Source: Gordonia paraffinivorans NBRC 108238 (GTDB lineage Bacteria > Actinomycetota > Actinomycetes > Mycobacteriales > Mycobacteriaceae). Taken from it: a stretch of DNA of 64,000 nucleotides. Below, in pieces: positions 16,448 to 26,508 of the stretch (position 1 is the first letter of the stretch; the number at the start of each line of letters is the position of its first letter). The stretch covers positions 92,770 to 156,769 of the forward strand of contig NZ_BAOQ01000008.1 of NCBI RefSeq assembly GCF_000344155.1. Reading direction: 5' to 3'. Below the pieces are notes generated by a model. That model was not told where the DNA came from. It saw nothing but the letters and a program-made list of their open reading frames with translations, and ran no database searches. Made by a program: the position numbers and the translations under genes.

Positions 16448-17323
16448 ATGCGCGTGGCGACCTGGAATGTGAACTCGGTCAAGCAGCGGATTCCGCGTCT
16501 GCTGCCCTGGCTCGACGAGCGGCGTCCGGACGTGGTCTGTCTGCAGGAGACCAAGCTCTCCGACGCCGCGTTCGACGAGGTGCTCGGCGCCGACCTGGCC
16601 GAGCGCGGCTACGAGGTCGCGCATGTGGGGCAGGGGCAGTGGAACGGCGTGGCACTGCTGTCGCGCGTCGGGCTCGACGACGTGCAGGTCGGCTTCGACG
16701 GGATGCCCGGCTACCCCGACCCCGACACCCTGGAGGCGCGCGCGGTCTCCGCGGTCTGCGGCGGGTTGCGCATCTACTCGCTGTACGTGCCCAACGGCCG
16801 GACCCCCGACGACGACCACTACCACTACAAGCTCGAGTGGCTCGAGTCGCTCGCCCGGGCGGTCGCCGATCCGTCGACGACGCTGCTCTGCGGCGACATG
16901 AACATCGCCCCCGCCGACACCGACGTCTTCGATCCGGAGGCCTTCGTCGGGCACACCCACGTCACCCCGCCCGAGCGGGCCGCGCTTGCCCGCTTCGAGT
17001 CCCTGGGCATGCGCGACGTCGTGCGCGAGCGGTGGCCCTCCGAGCGGGTCTACACCTACTGGGACTACCGCGCCGGGATGTTCCACAAGGATCTCGGCAT
17101 GCGGATCGACCTGATCCTCGCCGGCGACCAGGTGGCCGGCCGCGTCCAGGCGGCGTGGGTCGATCGCAAGGCGCGCAAGGGCACCAAGCCCAGCGACCAC
17201 GCGCCGGTCGTCGTCGACCTCGACGAGGCGCCCGACGGCGACATCGGCCCGGTCGTGCCGCCGCCGTCGAACCCGGCGAAACCCGGCGCGACGAAGGTGA
17301 AGCTGCCGCAGACCCCGGAGTGA
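16448..17323 (+). CDS. xthA: Exodeoxyribonuclease III
   Basis: 291 residues. Apurinic/apyrimidinic endonuclease and 3'-5' exonuclease of base-excision repair. Motifs of the exonuclease/endonuclease/phosphatase fold are in order: TWNVNSVKQR (5-14), LQETKL with the metal Glu, the Tyr-containing SLYVPNG, GDMNIAP, MRIDLILA and the terminal SDHAPV with catalytic Asp-His. The start MRVATWN is standard for the family; an in-frame ATG 26 codons upstream gives an atypical tail. A possible -10 (TACCGT) lies 6 nt upstream. Confidence 0.95.
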   Translation: MRVATWNVNSVKQRIPRLLPWLDERRPDVVCLQETKLSDAAFDEVLGADLAERGYEVAHVGQGQWNGVALLSRVGLDDVQVGFDGMPGYPDPDTLEARAVSAVCGGLRIYSLYVPNGRTPDDDHYHYKLEWLESLARAVADPSTTLLCGDMNIAPADTDVFDPEAFVGHTHVTPPERAALARFESLGMRDVVRERWPSERVYTYWDYRAGMFHKDLGMRIDLILAGDQVAGRVQAAWVDRKARKGTKPSDHAPVVVDLDEAPDGDIGPVVPPPSNPAKPGATKVKLPQTPE

Positions 17324-17484
17324 TCTACGTCATTCGATGTCAAATGCGCTGCGGTGCAAGCTCTTTCGCCGAGCTGTCGGGCCGATTCGCCTGTTGGGAC
17401 GATTGTGGTGGGGTGTCTCTTCCCGGATAGGATCACCGGGCCCGCGCGGCGGGCGAATGATCCTCCAGGGAAAGAGAAGAGAAC

Positions 17485-18084
17485 ATGAAGCACCTCAGGG
17501 CAGGGATCATGGCGCTGGCCATGATGGGTGCAGTACTCGTGGCAGTGCCGGTCGCGACCGCGCACGCAGCACCGGCGGTGACTGCATTGCCGACCGTGTC
17601 GGCGGCACTCGCCGACGACAACACCAGCGTCATCGTGGACGTGCGCGGGGGGACCGTCGCGGTGACGCCCACTGCGCTGCAGATCCTCGACGGCCGCGGT
17701 CGGACGGTCACCTCGATGCCGCTGTCGGGGCAGATGGACGGGTTCACGATCCCGCTGCGCGCCGCCGTCGGCGCCGACCGCACACGGGTCGCGCTGACCC
17801 CGACCGTTCCCGCGGACTACCGGGCCCTGCTCGATGCCGCGGCGAAGAAGGACGCCGCCAAGCCGCTGACCAAGGCGCAGCGCTACGACATCATGTGGCA
17901 GGAGCTGAACAAGGGCTGGCGCGGCAACACCCCGCTCTACACGTTGATCGGCGGCCTCGTCGGGTTCATCGTGTTCGGCTGGATCGGCGCGGGCGTCGGT
18001 GCGTTCATCGGCGCGTACATCGGCTACGGCGAGACCAACCCGAAGGCATGGCCCTCGGTGGTCGCCTGGTTCAACACCCCGTAG
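17485..18084 (+). CDS. Secreted/anchored protein of unknown function with Gly-rich C-terminal helix
   Basis: 199 residues. Signal peptide MKHLRAGIMALAMMGAVLVAVPVATAHA, cleavage near residue 28. The mature part has a short beta-rich domain (about 35-115), a Lys/Ala-rich helix, and a hydrophobic Gly-zipper-like segment at about 150-180 (IGGLVGFIVFGWIGAGVGAFIGAYIGYG) that could insert in a membrane. From memory this layout occurs in secreted proteins of Gordonia and Rhodococcus; no function is known to me. AGGGAAAGAGAAGAG precedes the ATG. Confidence 0.75.
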   Translation: MKHLRAGIMALAMMGAVLVAVPVATAHAAPAVTALPTVSAALADDNTSVIVDVRGGTVAVTPTALQILDGRGRTVTSMPLSGQMDGFTIPLRAAVGADRTRVALTPTVPADYRALLDAAAKKDAAKPLTKAQRYDIMWQELNKGWRGNTPLYTLIGGLVGFIVFGWIGAGVGAFIGAYIGYGETNPKAWPSVVAWFNTP

Positions 18085-18179
18085 ACCTCTACGGATCGGC
18101 TCACGTCGCACCACGCCCCCTGCCGGATTCGCCCGGTCCAGGGGGCGTGCTGCCACTCGGGTCGCGGATACTCGTCGGT

Positions 18180-18944
18180 GTGATCCGCCGGCGAGTGCTG
18201 ATCGGTCTGGGGAAGACCTACGGACTCTTCCTCGGTGTGGTGCTGACGGCCGCCCGCCGTCTCGGTGCCTCCCGCCTGCCCGCCGGGCCGGCCCCGACCC
18301 TCGGCGTGCTGGTCGCCTCCCATGTCGCGCTCGTGGGGATCTGGCTCGGGCCCGTGGGTCCGGCGGTCGTCGCGGCGGCGGGAATCGGTGCCGCGGCGCT
18401 CGCGAGGTCGCGGCTACGGCATCGGCCGCTCTCCGGCGCCGAGCGGCGCCTGGCCGAGCGGGTCTTCGGCCCGGCCGACTGGTTCGACGACGTCGTCCTC
18501 ACCGACCTGCCCGGTCGCGGTGGGAGGGCGTTCGTGGTCCCCGGCGCCGACGGCCGGACCTATGTCAACCTCGGCGCCCGAATCGACGCGACGCTCGAGC
18601 CCGGAGGGTCGGCCTATCCTGCTCCGGGCCAGCTCCTCGTCCACGAGCTCGTCCATGCGTGGCAGGTGGCCCACGCGCGCTCGGCGGCGTCCTATCTCGG
18701 CGACGCGATGGCCGTGCAGGTCCGCGGCGAACTCGGCGAGGACGTCTACCGGCTCCGGGAGACGGGTGATGCTCACCACCCGTGGGCGGACCTCGACATG
18801 GAGCGGCAGGCGACGATCGTCGACCGGTGGTTCGGCGGCCAGTACTCGCCGGCCGGGCTGCCGTGTGATCCCGACAGTCCTTATGCGGCACTGACCGCGC
18901 AGGTCCGGGCGGGTGGCACCGCCGACGCGGGTGGGTCCGGGTAA
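18180..18944 (+). CDS. Membrane protein with HExxH metalloprotease-like motif
   Basis: 254 residues from GTG 18180. Hydrophobic segments occupy about residues 10-75. The soluble part carries LLVHELVHAWQVAHAR near residues 151-166, an HExxH zinc signature, with Glu-containing helices after it (GELGEDVYRL, DLDMERQATIVDRWFG). It could be a minimal zinc peptidase or a DUF4157-like domain. The start is uncertain: an in-frame GTG near 18147 is an alternative. It follows the secreted-protein gene by 95 nt. Confidence 0.65.
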   Translation: MIRRRVLIGLGKTYGLFLGVVLTAARRLGASRLPAGPAPTLGVLVASHVALVGIWLGPVGPAVVAAAGIGAAALARSRLRHRPLSGAERRLAERVFGPADWFDDVVLTDLPGRGGRAFVVPGADGRTYVNLGARIDATLEPGGSAYPAPGQLLVHELVHAWQVAHARSAASYLGDAMAVQVRGELGEDVYRLRETGDAHHPWADLDMERQATIVDRWFGGQYSPAGLPCDPDSPYAALTAQVRAGGTADAGGSG

Positions 18945-19075
18945 CGGCTTGGCCGAAGTCTCGACGCGGCGGCCCCCGGAGTGCGAGCATGGTTGGGGTA
19001 ATGCCAGTTCACAGCGTCGTCGGACCTCAGCGCACACGACCTGCTCACCTGCAGGTCGCGCACGGGATCCGTTTT

Positions 19076-19104
19076 TTGACCTGTGTAAACCCGATCGGTA
19101 GAGT
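19076..19104 (+). promoter_or_regulatory. Promoter of the str operon
   Basis: TTGACC (19076-19081), 17-nt spacer, TAGAGT (19099-19104). It is the best sigma-70-type match in the 459-nt gap before rpsL and predicts an untranslated leader of about 290 nt. Confidence 0.65.
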
Positions 19105-19403
19105 GGATCGTCGGTGCCCGGCCCATGCCGGGCCAGTCCGCATGCCCGGCCGACGGTTCACGCGCCGGTCCGCGAGATCCCCCGGGGTCTCACGGCAGGG
19201 CGGCGACGCGGGCTGACAGAGCGAATCCGCTGTCGAGTGTATGACACGCCCGACCTCGGGGTAGCGAAATTGTACTGACCAGCGTGAACTCGCTGGTGGG
19301 GCGAGTTGTGGAAGCCCGTGAGGGACCCGGCCACGAGCCGGGACCGGAACGGACTTGCCCGGAGCACCAACCACAACCGACAAGAAGAGGGAATGACAAC
19401 CTA
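19105..19403 (+). promoter_or_regulatory. Long rpsL leader with motif shared with the S10 leader
   Basis: The untranslated leader holds GACACGCCCGACC (19243-19255), which is repeated exactly in the S10 leader at 58255-58267. A 7-bp/7-nt hairpin follows (AACTCGC 19287-19293, GCGAGTT 19301-19307), then a second stem (CCCGGC 19326-19331 with GCCGGG 19337-19342), before GAAGAGGGA and the GTG. It may mediate ribosomal-protein autoregulation or mark a common transcript end; no protein frame is credible here. Confidence 0.45.
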
Positions 19404-19775
19404 GTGCCAACCATCAATCAGCTGGTCCGCAAGGGCCGTCACGACAAGGCCGCGAAGACCAAGACCGCGGCCCTCAAGGGAAGCCCGCAGCGTCGCGGCG
19501 TGTGCACCCGCGTGTACACCACCACCCCGAAGAAGCCGAACTCCGCGCTGCGCAAGGTCGCCCGCGTGCGCCTGACCAGCTCGGTGGAGGTCACCGCCTA
19601 CATCCCCGGTGAGGGTCACAACCTGCAGGAGCACTCGATGGTGCTCGTCCGCGGTGGTCGTGTGAAGGACCTCCCGGGTGTTCGCTACAAGATCATCCGC
19701 GGCTCGCTCGACACCCAGGGTGTCAAGGACCGCAAGCAGGCCCGCAGCCGTTACGGCGCGAAGAAGGGGAGCTGA
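19404..19775 (+). CDS. rpsL: 30S ribosomal protein S12
   Basis: 123 residues from GTG 19404; GAAGAGGGA lies upstream. S12 sits at the decoding centre of the small subunit. The conserved [11 protein letters not shown] and [12 protein letters not shown] loops are intact. Lys43 and Lys88, the classic streptomycin-resistance positions, are wild type, so the strain should be S12-sensitive. First gene of the str operon, 5 nt before rpsG. Confidence 0.98.
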   Translation: MPTINQLVRKGRHDKAAKTKTAALKGSPQRRGVCTRVYTTTPKKPNSALRKVARVRLTSSVEVTAYIPGEGHNLQEHSMVLVRGGRVKDLPGVRYKIIRGSLDTQGVKDRKQARSRYGAKKGS

Positions 19776-19780
19776 CAGAA

Positions 19781-20251
19781 ATGCCACGTAAAGGACCCGC
19801 GCCCAAGCGCCCCCTGATCAACGACCCCGTCTACGGTTCGCCGCTGGTCACCCAGCTCGTGAACAAGGTTCTGCTGGACGGTAAGAAGTCGACCGCCGAG
19901 CGCATCGTCTACGGCGCGCTCGAGCAGGCCCGCGAGAAGACCGGCACCGATCCGGTCGTGACCCTCAAGCGTGCGCTCGACAACGTCAAGCCCACCCTCG
20001 AGGTCAAGAGCCGTCGCGTCGGTGGCGCGACCTACCAGGTGCCGATCGAGGTCAAGCCGGGCCGCGCCAACACGCTCGCGCTCCGCTGGCTCGTCACCTT
20101 CAGCCGTCAGCGTCGTGAGAAGACCATGGTCGAGCGTCTGGCCAACGAGCTCCTCGACGCCTCGAACGGCCTCGGTGCTTCGGTGAAGCGCCGCGAGGAC
20201 ACCCACAAGATGGCCGAGGCCAACCGGGCGTTCGCGCACTACCGCTGGTGA
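19781..20251 (+). CDS. rpsG: 30S ribosomal protein S7
   Basis: 156 residues, full family length. It nucleates assembly of the 16S rRNA 3' domain and in many bacteria represses the str operon. [12 protein letters not shown] and the C-terminal [15 protein letters not shown] are standard. A strong hairpin follows before fusA. Confidence 0.98.
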   Translation: MPRKGPAPKRPLINDPVYGSPLVTQLVNKVLLDGKKSTAERIVYGALEQAREKTGTDPVVTLKRALDNVKPTLEVKSRRVGGATYQVPIEVKPGRANTLALRWLVTFSRQRREKTMVERLANELLDASNGLGASVKRREDTHKMAEANRAFAHYRW

Positions 20252-20257
20252 CACTTG

Positions 20258-20309
20258 CCGGCCGCGGAGGCCGTCGAGTTCAGACCAGAATCCCGGTCTC
20301 CGCGGCCGG
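20258..20309 (+). promoter_or_regulatory. Intercistronic hairpin between rpsG and fusA
   Basis: Arms of 15 nt (20258-20272, CCGGCCGCGGAGGCC; 20295-20309) pair with a single G-U, loop 22 nt, starting 6 nt after the rpsG stop. No T-run follows. It probably acts as a partial terminator or mRNA-processing/stability element setting the ratio of S12/S7 to elongation factors. Confidence 0.55.
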
Positions 20310-20355
20310 AACAATCCCAGACCCAACAGCTCTAGCGAAATTGCGAGGCGATTAA

Positions 20356-22461
20356 GTGGCACAGGAAGTGCTCAGCGACCTGAACAAGGTGCGCAACATC
20401 GGCATCATGGCGCACATCGATGCCGGCAAGACCACCACGACCGAGCGAATCCTCTTCTACACCGGTGTCAACTACAAGATCGGTGAAACCCACGACGGTG
20501 CCTCGACCACCGACTGGATGGAGCAGGAGAAGGAGCGTGGTATCACCATCACCTCCGCGGCCGTGACCTGCTTCTGGAACAAGAACCAGATCAACATCAT
20601 CGACACCCCGGGCCACGTCGACTTCACCGTCGAGGTGGAGCGCAGCCTCCGCGTCCTCGACGGGGCGGTCGCCGTGTTCGACGGCAAGGAGGGCGTCGAG
20701 CCGCAGTCCGAGCAGGTGTGGCGTCAGGCCGAGAAGTACGAGGTCCCCCGTATCTGCTTCATCAACAAGATGGACAAGCTGGGCGCGGACTTCTACTTCA
20801 CCGTCCAGACCATCAAGGACCGTCTCGGCGCCAAGCCGCTGGTCCTGCAGCTCCCGATCGGTGCCGAGGACAACTTCGACGGCGTCGTCGACCTGATCGA
20901 GCAGAAGGCCATCACCTGGCGCGGCACCGTCGAGATCGGCGCCGAGCCGACCATCGAGGAGATCCCGGCCGACCTGGTCGACAAGGCCGCGGAGTACCGC
21001 GAGCAGCTCCTCGAGACCGTTGCCGAGTCGTCCGAAGAACTCATGGAGAAGTACTTCGGCGGCGAAGAGCTGACGATCGACGAGATCAAGGCGGCCATCC
21101 GCAAGCTCACCGTGAACCGCGAGGTCTACCCGGTGCTGTGTGGCTCGGCCTTCAAGAACAAGGGTGTCCAGCCGATGCTGGACGCGGTCATCGACTACCT
21201 GCCGTCCCCGCTGGACGTGCCCTCGGTTCAGGGTCACGCCGTCGGCGACGAAGAGCAGGAGATGTCGCGCAAGCCGTCCGCGGACGAGCCGTTCGCGGCC
21301 CTGGCGTTCAAGATCGCGGCTCACCCGTACTTCGGCAAGCTGACCTTCGTGCGCGTGTACTCGGGGCGCATCGACGCCGGCACCCAGGTGCTCAACGCGA
21401 CCAAGGGCAAGAAGGAACGTGTCGGCAAGCTCTTCCAGATGCATGCCAACAAGGAGAACCCGGTCGACGAGGCGGTCGCGGGCCACATCTACGCGATGAT
21501 CGGCCTGAAGGACACCACCACCGGTGACACCCTGTGCGATCCGAACGCGCCGATCGTGCTCGAGTCCATGACCTTCCCGGACCCGGTCATCAACGTCTCC
21601 ATCGAGCCGAAGACCAAGTCGGACCAGGAGAAGCTGAGCACCGCGATCCAGAAGCTCGCCGAAGAGGACCCGACCTTCTCGGTGCAGCTCGACGAGGAGA
21701 CCGGCCAGACCGTCATCGGCGGCATGGGCGAGCTCCACCTCGACATCCTCGTCGACCGCATGCGTCGCGAGTTCAAGGTCGAGGCCAACGTCGGCAAGCC
21801 GCAGGTGGCCTACCGCGAGACCATCCGCAAGACGGTCGAGAAGCACGAGTACACCCACAAGAAGCAGACCGGTGGCTCCGGCCAGTTCGCGAAGGTCGTC
21901 ATCAAGCTCGAGCCCCTCGTGGACGCCGAGGACGGTGCGACCTACGAGTTCGCCAACGAGGTGACCGGTGGCCGCGTGCCGCGCGAGTACATCCCGTCGG
22001 TCGATGCGGGCGCCCAGGATGCCATGCAGTACGGTGTCCTCGCCGGTTACCCGCTGGTCAACCTGAAGGTCACCCTGCTCGACGGTCAGTACCACGACGT
22101 CGACTCGTCGGAAATGGCCTTCAAGATCGCCGGTGCGCAGGCCCTCAAGGAGGCTGCGCGCATGGCCAACCCGGTCATCCTGGAGCCGATCATGGCCGTC
22201 GAGGTCACGACTCCCGAGGATTACATGGGCGATGTCATCGGCGACCTGAACTCCCGCCGTGGCCAGATCCAGGCCATGGAGGAGCGCAGCGGCGCTCGTG
22301 TCGTGAAGGCACTGGTTCCGCTGTCGGAGATGTTCGGCTACATCGGAGACCTTCGGTCGAAGACCCAGGGCCGGGCTAACTACTCCATGGTGTTCGACTC
22401 GTACGCGGAGGTTCCCGCGAACGTGGCGAAGGAAATCATCGCGAAGGCGACCGGCGAGTAA
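20356..22461 (+). CDS. fusA: Elongation factor G
   Basis: 701 residues from GTG 20356. Translational GTPase that moves tRNAs and mRNA after peptide transfer and helps recycle ribosomes. G1 is [14 protein letters not shown]2 RGITIT, G3 DTPGHVDF, G4 NKMDKLG. Domains II-V are intact, with the domain IV loop [19 protein letters not shown] ([11 protein letters not shown]). Third gene of the str operon. Confidence 0.98.
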   Translation: MAQEVLSDLNKVRNIGIMAHIDAGKTTTTERILFYTGVNYKIGETHDGASTTDWMEQEKERGITITSAAVTCFWNKNQINIIDTPGHVDFTVEVERSLRVLDGAVAVFDGKEGVEPQSEQVWRQAEKYEVPRICFINKMDKLGADFYFTVQTIKDRLGAKPLVLQLPIGAEDNFDGVVDLIEQKAITWRGTVEIGAEPTIEEIPADLVDKAAEYREQLLETVAESSEELMEKYFGGEELTIDEIKAAIRKLTVNREVYPVLCGSAFKNKGVQPMLDAVIDYLPSPLDVPSVQGHAVGDEEQEMSRKPSADEPFAALAFKIAAHPYFGKLTFVRVYSGRIDAGTQVLNATKGKKERVGKLFQMHANKENPVDEAVAGHIYAMIGLKDTTTGDTLCDPNAPIVLESMTFPDPVINVSIEPKTKSDQEKLSTAIQKLAEEDPTFSVQLDEETGQTVIGGMGELHLDILVDRMRREFKVEANVGKPQVAYRETIRKTVEKHEYTHKKQTGGSGQFAKVVIKLEPLVDAEDGATYEFANEVTGGRVPREYIPSVDAGAQDAMQYGVLAGYPLVNLKVTLLDGQYHDVDSSEMAFKIAGAQALKEAARMANPVILEPIMAVEVTTPEDYMGDVIGDLNSRRGQIQAMEERSGARVVKALVPLSEMFGYIGDLRSKTQGRANYSMVFDSYAEVPANVAKEIIAKATGE

Positions 22462-22575
22462 TTCGCCGGCCGGCACAAGCGAACGCGCTGGCACCACACG
22501 CGGGCGCATCAACGTAAACAGAAAACCCCTGCTGGGATCCGCCCAGTAGAGCAACTAGTCCAGGAGGACAATCAA

Positions 22576-23766
<1,191 letters not shown>

Positions 23767-23800
23767 TCTTGTCCTGACGCATTGACTCCCTGAGTCGAGA

Positions 23801-23837
23801 AGGCGCCCCAGTCGCGAAAGCGGCTGGGGCGCCTTTC
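23801..23837 (+). terminator. Intrinsic terminator of the str operon
   Basis: AGGCGCCCCAG (23801-23811) pairs with CTGGGGCGCCT (23824-23834). The stem continues to CGC/GCG closing a GAAA tetraloop, followed by TTCTT. It is the clearest rho-independent terminator in the window. Confidence 0.9.
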
Positions 23838-23870
23838 TTCATGCGGAACGGCGACCCCGAGCACGACCCG

Positions 23871-23891
23871 ATAGCGGATAGCGGATAGCGG
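23871..23891. repeat. Short tandem repeat, three ATAGCGG units
   Basis: Three perfect 7-nt copies in the gap between the tuf terminator and the next gene. Likely slippage; no function seen. Confidence 0.8.
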
Positions 23892-23978
23892 ATGGATGCC
23901 ACGTCATCGGCCACGCCCGGACGGGCGGATTCCGGGGGCGTGCGGATCGAAAGCGCTGCTCACCGCGCCGCCGGCGAC

Positions 23979-23984
23979 TACAGT
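23979..23984 (+). promoter_or_regulatory. -10 box for a leaderless mRNA
   Basis: TACAGT ends 6 nt before ATG 23991. This supports 23991 as the start rather than an in-frame ATG at 23892. Confidence 0.5.
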
Positions 23985-23990
23985 GCGCGC

Positions 23991-24653
23991 ATGACGATGT
24001 TCGGGGAAGCAGGGACCGGGCCTCGATTCTCGGGTCCGCTCCTACGGGCCGTCGGCTCCTTCGCGTTCGTGATGCTGTGCGGCATCGTCGGGCCGATCTT
24101 CCTGGTCTGCTACTTCGTGTTCGATCTCCCCGAGACCGGGTGGATGCTCTGGACGGGCCTCGGGATCACCGCCCTCGACGTCCTCGTCGGACTCGGCGTG
24201 GCATCGCTGGCCTACCAGGGAAGGGCACGCGCGGAACGATTGCGTGCCACGGGCGTCCGAGGCGTCGCCGAGGTGCTCTCGGTCGGCCAGACCGGGGTCC
24301 AGATCAACGACGAGCCGCTCATGTCCCTCCGGCTGCGGATCGGCGGATCGGACGTCGTGCCGTTCGAGGTCGGTACCCGCAAGGTGATCCCGCACTACCG
24401 GCAGCCCTTGCTGTACCGTCGCCGCCTCGCCGTGCTCGTCGACGCCGAGACGCAGGAGTTCGAGATCGACTGGGACGCGACCGAAAAGCTCGTGATGGGG
24501 GACGGGGCCGGCGGGGTGGTCGTCGGCCCGACGAACAGCGGCGGACGCTCGGCCGCCGACCGGCTCGCCTCGCCGGACGAGCTGCGGGCGAGCGGTGTGC
24601 TCACCGACGACGAGTACCGTCGCGCCAGGCAGCGGATCGTCGACGAACTGTAG
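23991..24653 (+). CDS. Membrane protein with C-terminal SHOCT domain
   Basis: 220 residues. Two transmembrane helices near residues 17-42 (SFAFVMLCGIVGPIFLVCYFVF) and 50-70 precede a cytoplasmic beta-rich domain (RGVAEVLSVGQTGVQIND..., PFEVGTRKVIP). The last 30 residues (LASPDELRASGVLTDDEYRRARQRIVDEL) form a SHOCT motif, a short oligomerisation/C-terminal module. Function unknown. From memory, the position after tuf parallels the membrane protein Rv0686 in M. tuberculosis, though homology is not established. Confidence 0.7.
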   Translation: MTMFGEAGTGPRFSGPLLRAVGSFAFVMLCGIVGPIFLVCYFVFDLPETGWMLWTGLGITALDVLVGLGVASLAYQGRARAERLRATGVRGVAEVLSVGQTGVQINDEPLMSLRLRIGGSDVVPFEVGTRKVIPHYRQPLLYRRRLAVLVDAETQEFEIDWDATEKLVMGDGAGGVVVGPTNSGGRSAADRLASPDELRASGVLTDDEYRRARQRIVDEL

Positions 24654-24711
24654 CGACGTGGCGCCGAGGCATCACGGTCAGGTGTGATACGGATCCGAAC
24701 CGGACAGATCG

Positions 24712-24717
24712 TAGTCT
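24712..24717 (+). promoter_or_regulatory. -10 box for a leaderless mRNA (alpha/beta hydrolase)
   Basis: TAGTCT lies 6 nt before ATG 24724; no ribosome site is visible. Confidence 0.5.
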
Positions 24718-24723
24718 CGTCTA

Positions 24724-25467
24724 ATGCTTGTGCTGAGTCGTCGGTCCGAACCGGACCTCGCGGTCCGGGTGGCGGGTGAGCCGGACCGGGATGTGCCGGT
24801 GGTCCTGGTCCACGGGATGGCGTCGGACCACTCCACCTGGCGTCATCTCGCCGCGGCGCTGCGCCGCGAGGGGCGGCCGGTCGTCAGCGTCGACCTCCGC
24901 GGGCACGGGCGCAGCGGCCGTCCCGACGGACCCTATCGCCTCGACGACTTCCGCGACGACCTGGTCTACGTGCTCGACAACCTGGGCATCCACATCGCCG
25001 ACGTCGTCGGGCACTCGCTCGGCGCCCACACCTCGCTGCGGCTGGCGATGTACGAACCTTCGCGCGTCCGGCGGCTGGTGCTCGAGGAGATCCCGCCGAT
25101 GCCGCGCGACGAGGACGACCTGTCCGAGGGCGTCACGATGAGTTCGACCCTCGGTGAACGGGTACGCGGGCTGCTCGCGCTCGCGCGTGATCCCATGCCG
25201 TACTTGCGGTTCGACAAGCGCATGGGCGAGGAGATCGTCGCCGAGTTCGACGTGTGCGCACCCGACTGGTGGTCGCAGCTGCCGCGCGTGACCGCGTCGA
25301 CGATGGTCATCTCCGGTGGTGAGCGCAGCTTTCTGCCGCCCCGGCACCTGCGGACCGTCGCCGACGCGCTGTCGGAGTCACGTTTCGTGACGATCGACGC
25401 GGGTCACAGCGTGCACCGCGATCGTCGCGACGACTTCGTCCGGCAGGTGCGGGGATTCTTGGCCTGA
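24724..25467 (+). CDS. Alpha/beta-hydrolase fold protein
   Basis: 247 residues. The nucleophile elbow GHSLGAH (about residues 97-103), oxyanion region VHGMASDHSTW, and the catalytic His near the C-terminus in DAGHSVHRDRR are all present. Family members are esterases, C-C hydrolases or MenH-like enzymes. MenH acts in menaquinone synthesis, and menC lies 1 kb downstream, but an MpaB-like gene intervenes and the sequence lacks any feature I can call MenH-specific. It is convergent with the MpaB-like gene, 7 nt apart. Confidence 0.8.
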   Translation: MLVLSRRSEPDLAVRVAGEPDRDVPVVLVHGMASDHSTWRHLAAALRREGRPVVSVDLRGHGRSGRPDGPYRLDDFRDDLVYVLDNLGIHIADVVGHSLGAHTSLRLAMYEPSRVRRLVLEEIPPMPRDEDDLSEGVTMSSTLGERVRGLLALARDPMPYLRFDKRMGEEIVAEFDVCAPDWWSQLPRVTASTMVISGGERSFLPPRHLRTVADALSESRFVTIDAGHSVHRDRRDDFVRQVRGFLA

Positions 25468-25474
25468 GCCCGGC

Positions 25475-26413
25475 TCACGCCGCCGGCTTGTTGTGCAGCC
25501 TGCGCGGGTCGACGCCCACCTTCTGCCAGCCCTCGTAGGCCCACGGGACGTAGAGGTACTTCAGCGGCAAGCGGTTGAACAGCGGGTTCATCGCCCGCAT
25601 GAACGCCGCGAAGCGCTGGAAGTTCTTCTCCTTCTTCTCGTCCCACTCCAAGCCGCAGACGTCGCGCATCTGCTGGGGGAGGGTGCCGACGATGACGGTG
25701 CGGATGAAGGCGTTCAGCGGCGCCGAGGCGACCTTCCACACGGGTGCGGGGATCTTCTTCGGTCGAGGCAGACCCTGCCGGATGTAGCCGGTCGCATAGA
25801 CGACGGTCTTGTGCGGGATGAACCGGTTGAGCATGTCGTCCCAGTACTCGAGGAACTCCTCGTAGGTCTCCGGCTGCCCGCGGTCGCTGACGCCGTAGAG
25901 CTGATACCAGACCTTGCTCTCCTCGAAGATCTGCACCTTCTCGGCATAGCTGAGCCGGCGGATGAACGTGTCGGTGATGTAGAGGACCTGGTCGACGAAG
26001 GTCGCGTGGGCCCAGTAGAACAGCTCCGGGTTCAGCGCGTGGTAGCGCGAACCGTCGCTGATGGTGCCCTTGATGTCGCGATGGAAGTCGCGGACGGTGC
26101 GGCCCCACTTCTCCGGTTCGGTGCTGTAGACGGTCTTCATCACCGGCGGTCCGGTCCGCTTCGCGCGGCCGAGGAAGTCGTCGAAGATGACCGAGTGGTC
26201 CAGGACGGCCTGGCCCAGCTGCTCGATGCAGTTCTCGGTGCCGGCGAGACGCTGGAAGCCGAGGATGCCCCGGACGTCGCCGTAGAACTTCCACACCAGT
26301 GAGTCGGCGCCGAGGCGGGGCCGGACGATCTCCGCCGCGGCGTCGGGGGTGTCGTCGACGATGACCGGTTCCGCCTCGCGGATGGCGGTGTCGAATCCCT
26401 GGTTGACTGACAT
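25475..26413 (-). CDS. Oxygenase MpaB-family protein (DUF2236)
   Basis: 312 residues, all-helical. Recognised from the DUF2236 pattern: WKFYGDVRGILGFQRL, ALNPELFYWAHATFVDQVLYI and WDDMLNRFIPHKTVVYATGYI. The family is related to fungal MpaB and latex-clearing proteins, which bind heme b and cleave C=C bonds in polyprenoid or rubber chains. The substrate here is unknown; proximity to menC may be chance. TACCCT 7 nt upstream of the ATG suggests a leaderless transcript. Confidence 0.78.
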   Translation of the reverse strand: MSVNQGFDTAIREAEPVIVDDTPDAAAEIVRPRLGADSLVWKFYGDVRGILGFQRLAGTENCIEQLGQAVLDHSVIFDDFLGRAKRTGPPVMKTVYSTEPEKWGRTVRDFHRDIKGTISDGSRYHALNPELFYWAHATFVDQVLYITDTFIRRLSYAEKVQIFEESKVWYQLYGVSDRGQPETYEEFLEYWDDMLNRFIPHKTVVYATGYIRQGLPRPKKIPAPVWKVASAPLNAFIRTVIVGTLPQQMRDVCGLEWDEKKEKNFQRFAAFMRAMNPLFNRLPLKYLYVPWAYEGWQKVGVDPRRLHNKPAA

Positions 26414-26420
26414 GAGGCCG

Positions 26421-26426
26421 AGGGTA
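26421..26426 (-). promoter_or_regulatory. -10 box for leaderless MpaB-family mRNA
   Basis: On the minus strand TACCCT lies 7 nt before the ATG at 26413. Confidence 0.45.
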
Positions 26427-26508
26427 GCGGAATTGGAACAAACTGTGAAGGTTGTTTCATTGATTCGTACAACCCTCGTTCAGAGAGGCGTGCGACGAGG
26501 AGGGATCC

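Noticed and set aside
14708..17200. Longer N-terminus for the AcoR-like regulator
   Set aside because: Extension would overlap xthA antisense; the N-terminal composition is not coding-like.
20332..22554. 740-codon open frame on the minus strand over fusA
   Set aside because: Lies wholly antisense to an unambiguous fusA; Leu/Asp/Val/Gly-rich composition is the complement of its codon bias.
23892..23990. N-terminal extension of the SHOCT membrane protein from ATG 23892
   Set aside because: The -10 TACAGT is 6 nt before ATG 23991, and the extension overlaps the tandem repeat and lacks coding character.
26431..26461. AACAAAC...GTTGTTT inverted repeat in the MpaB/menC divergent region
   Set aside because: Arms align poorly; not distinguishable from chance.
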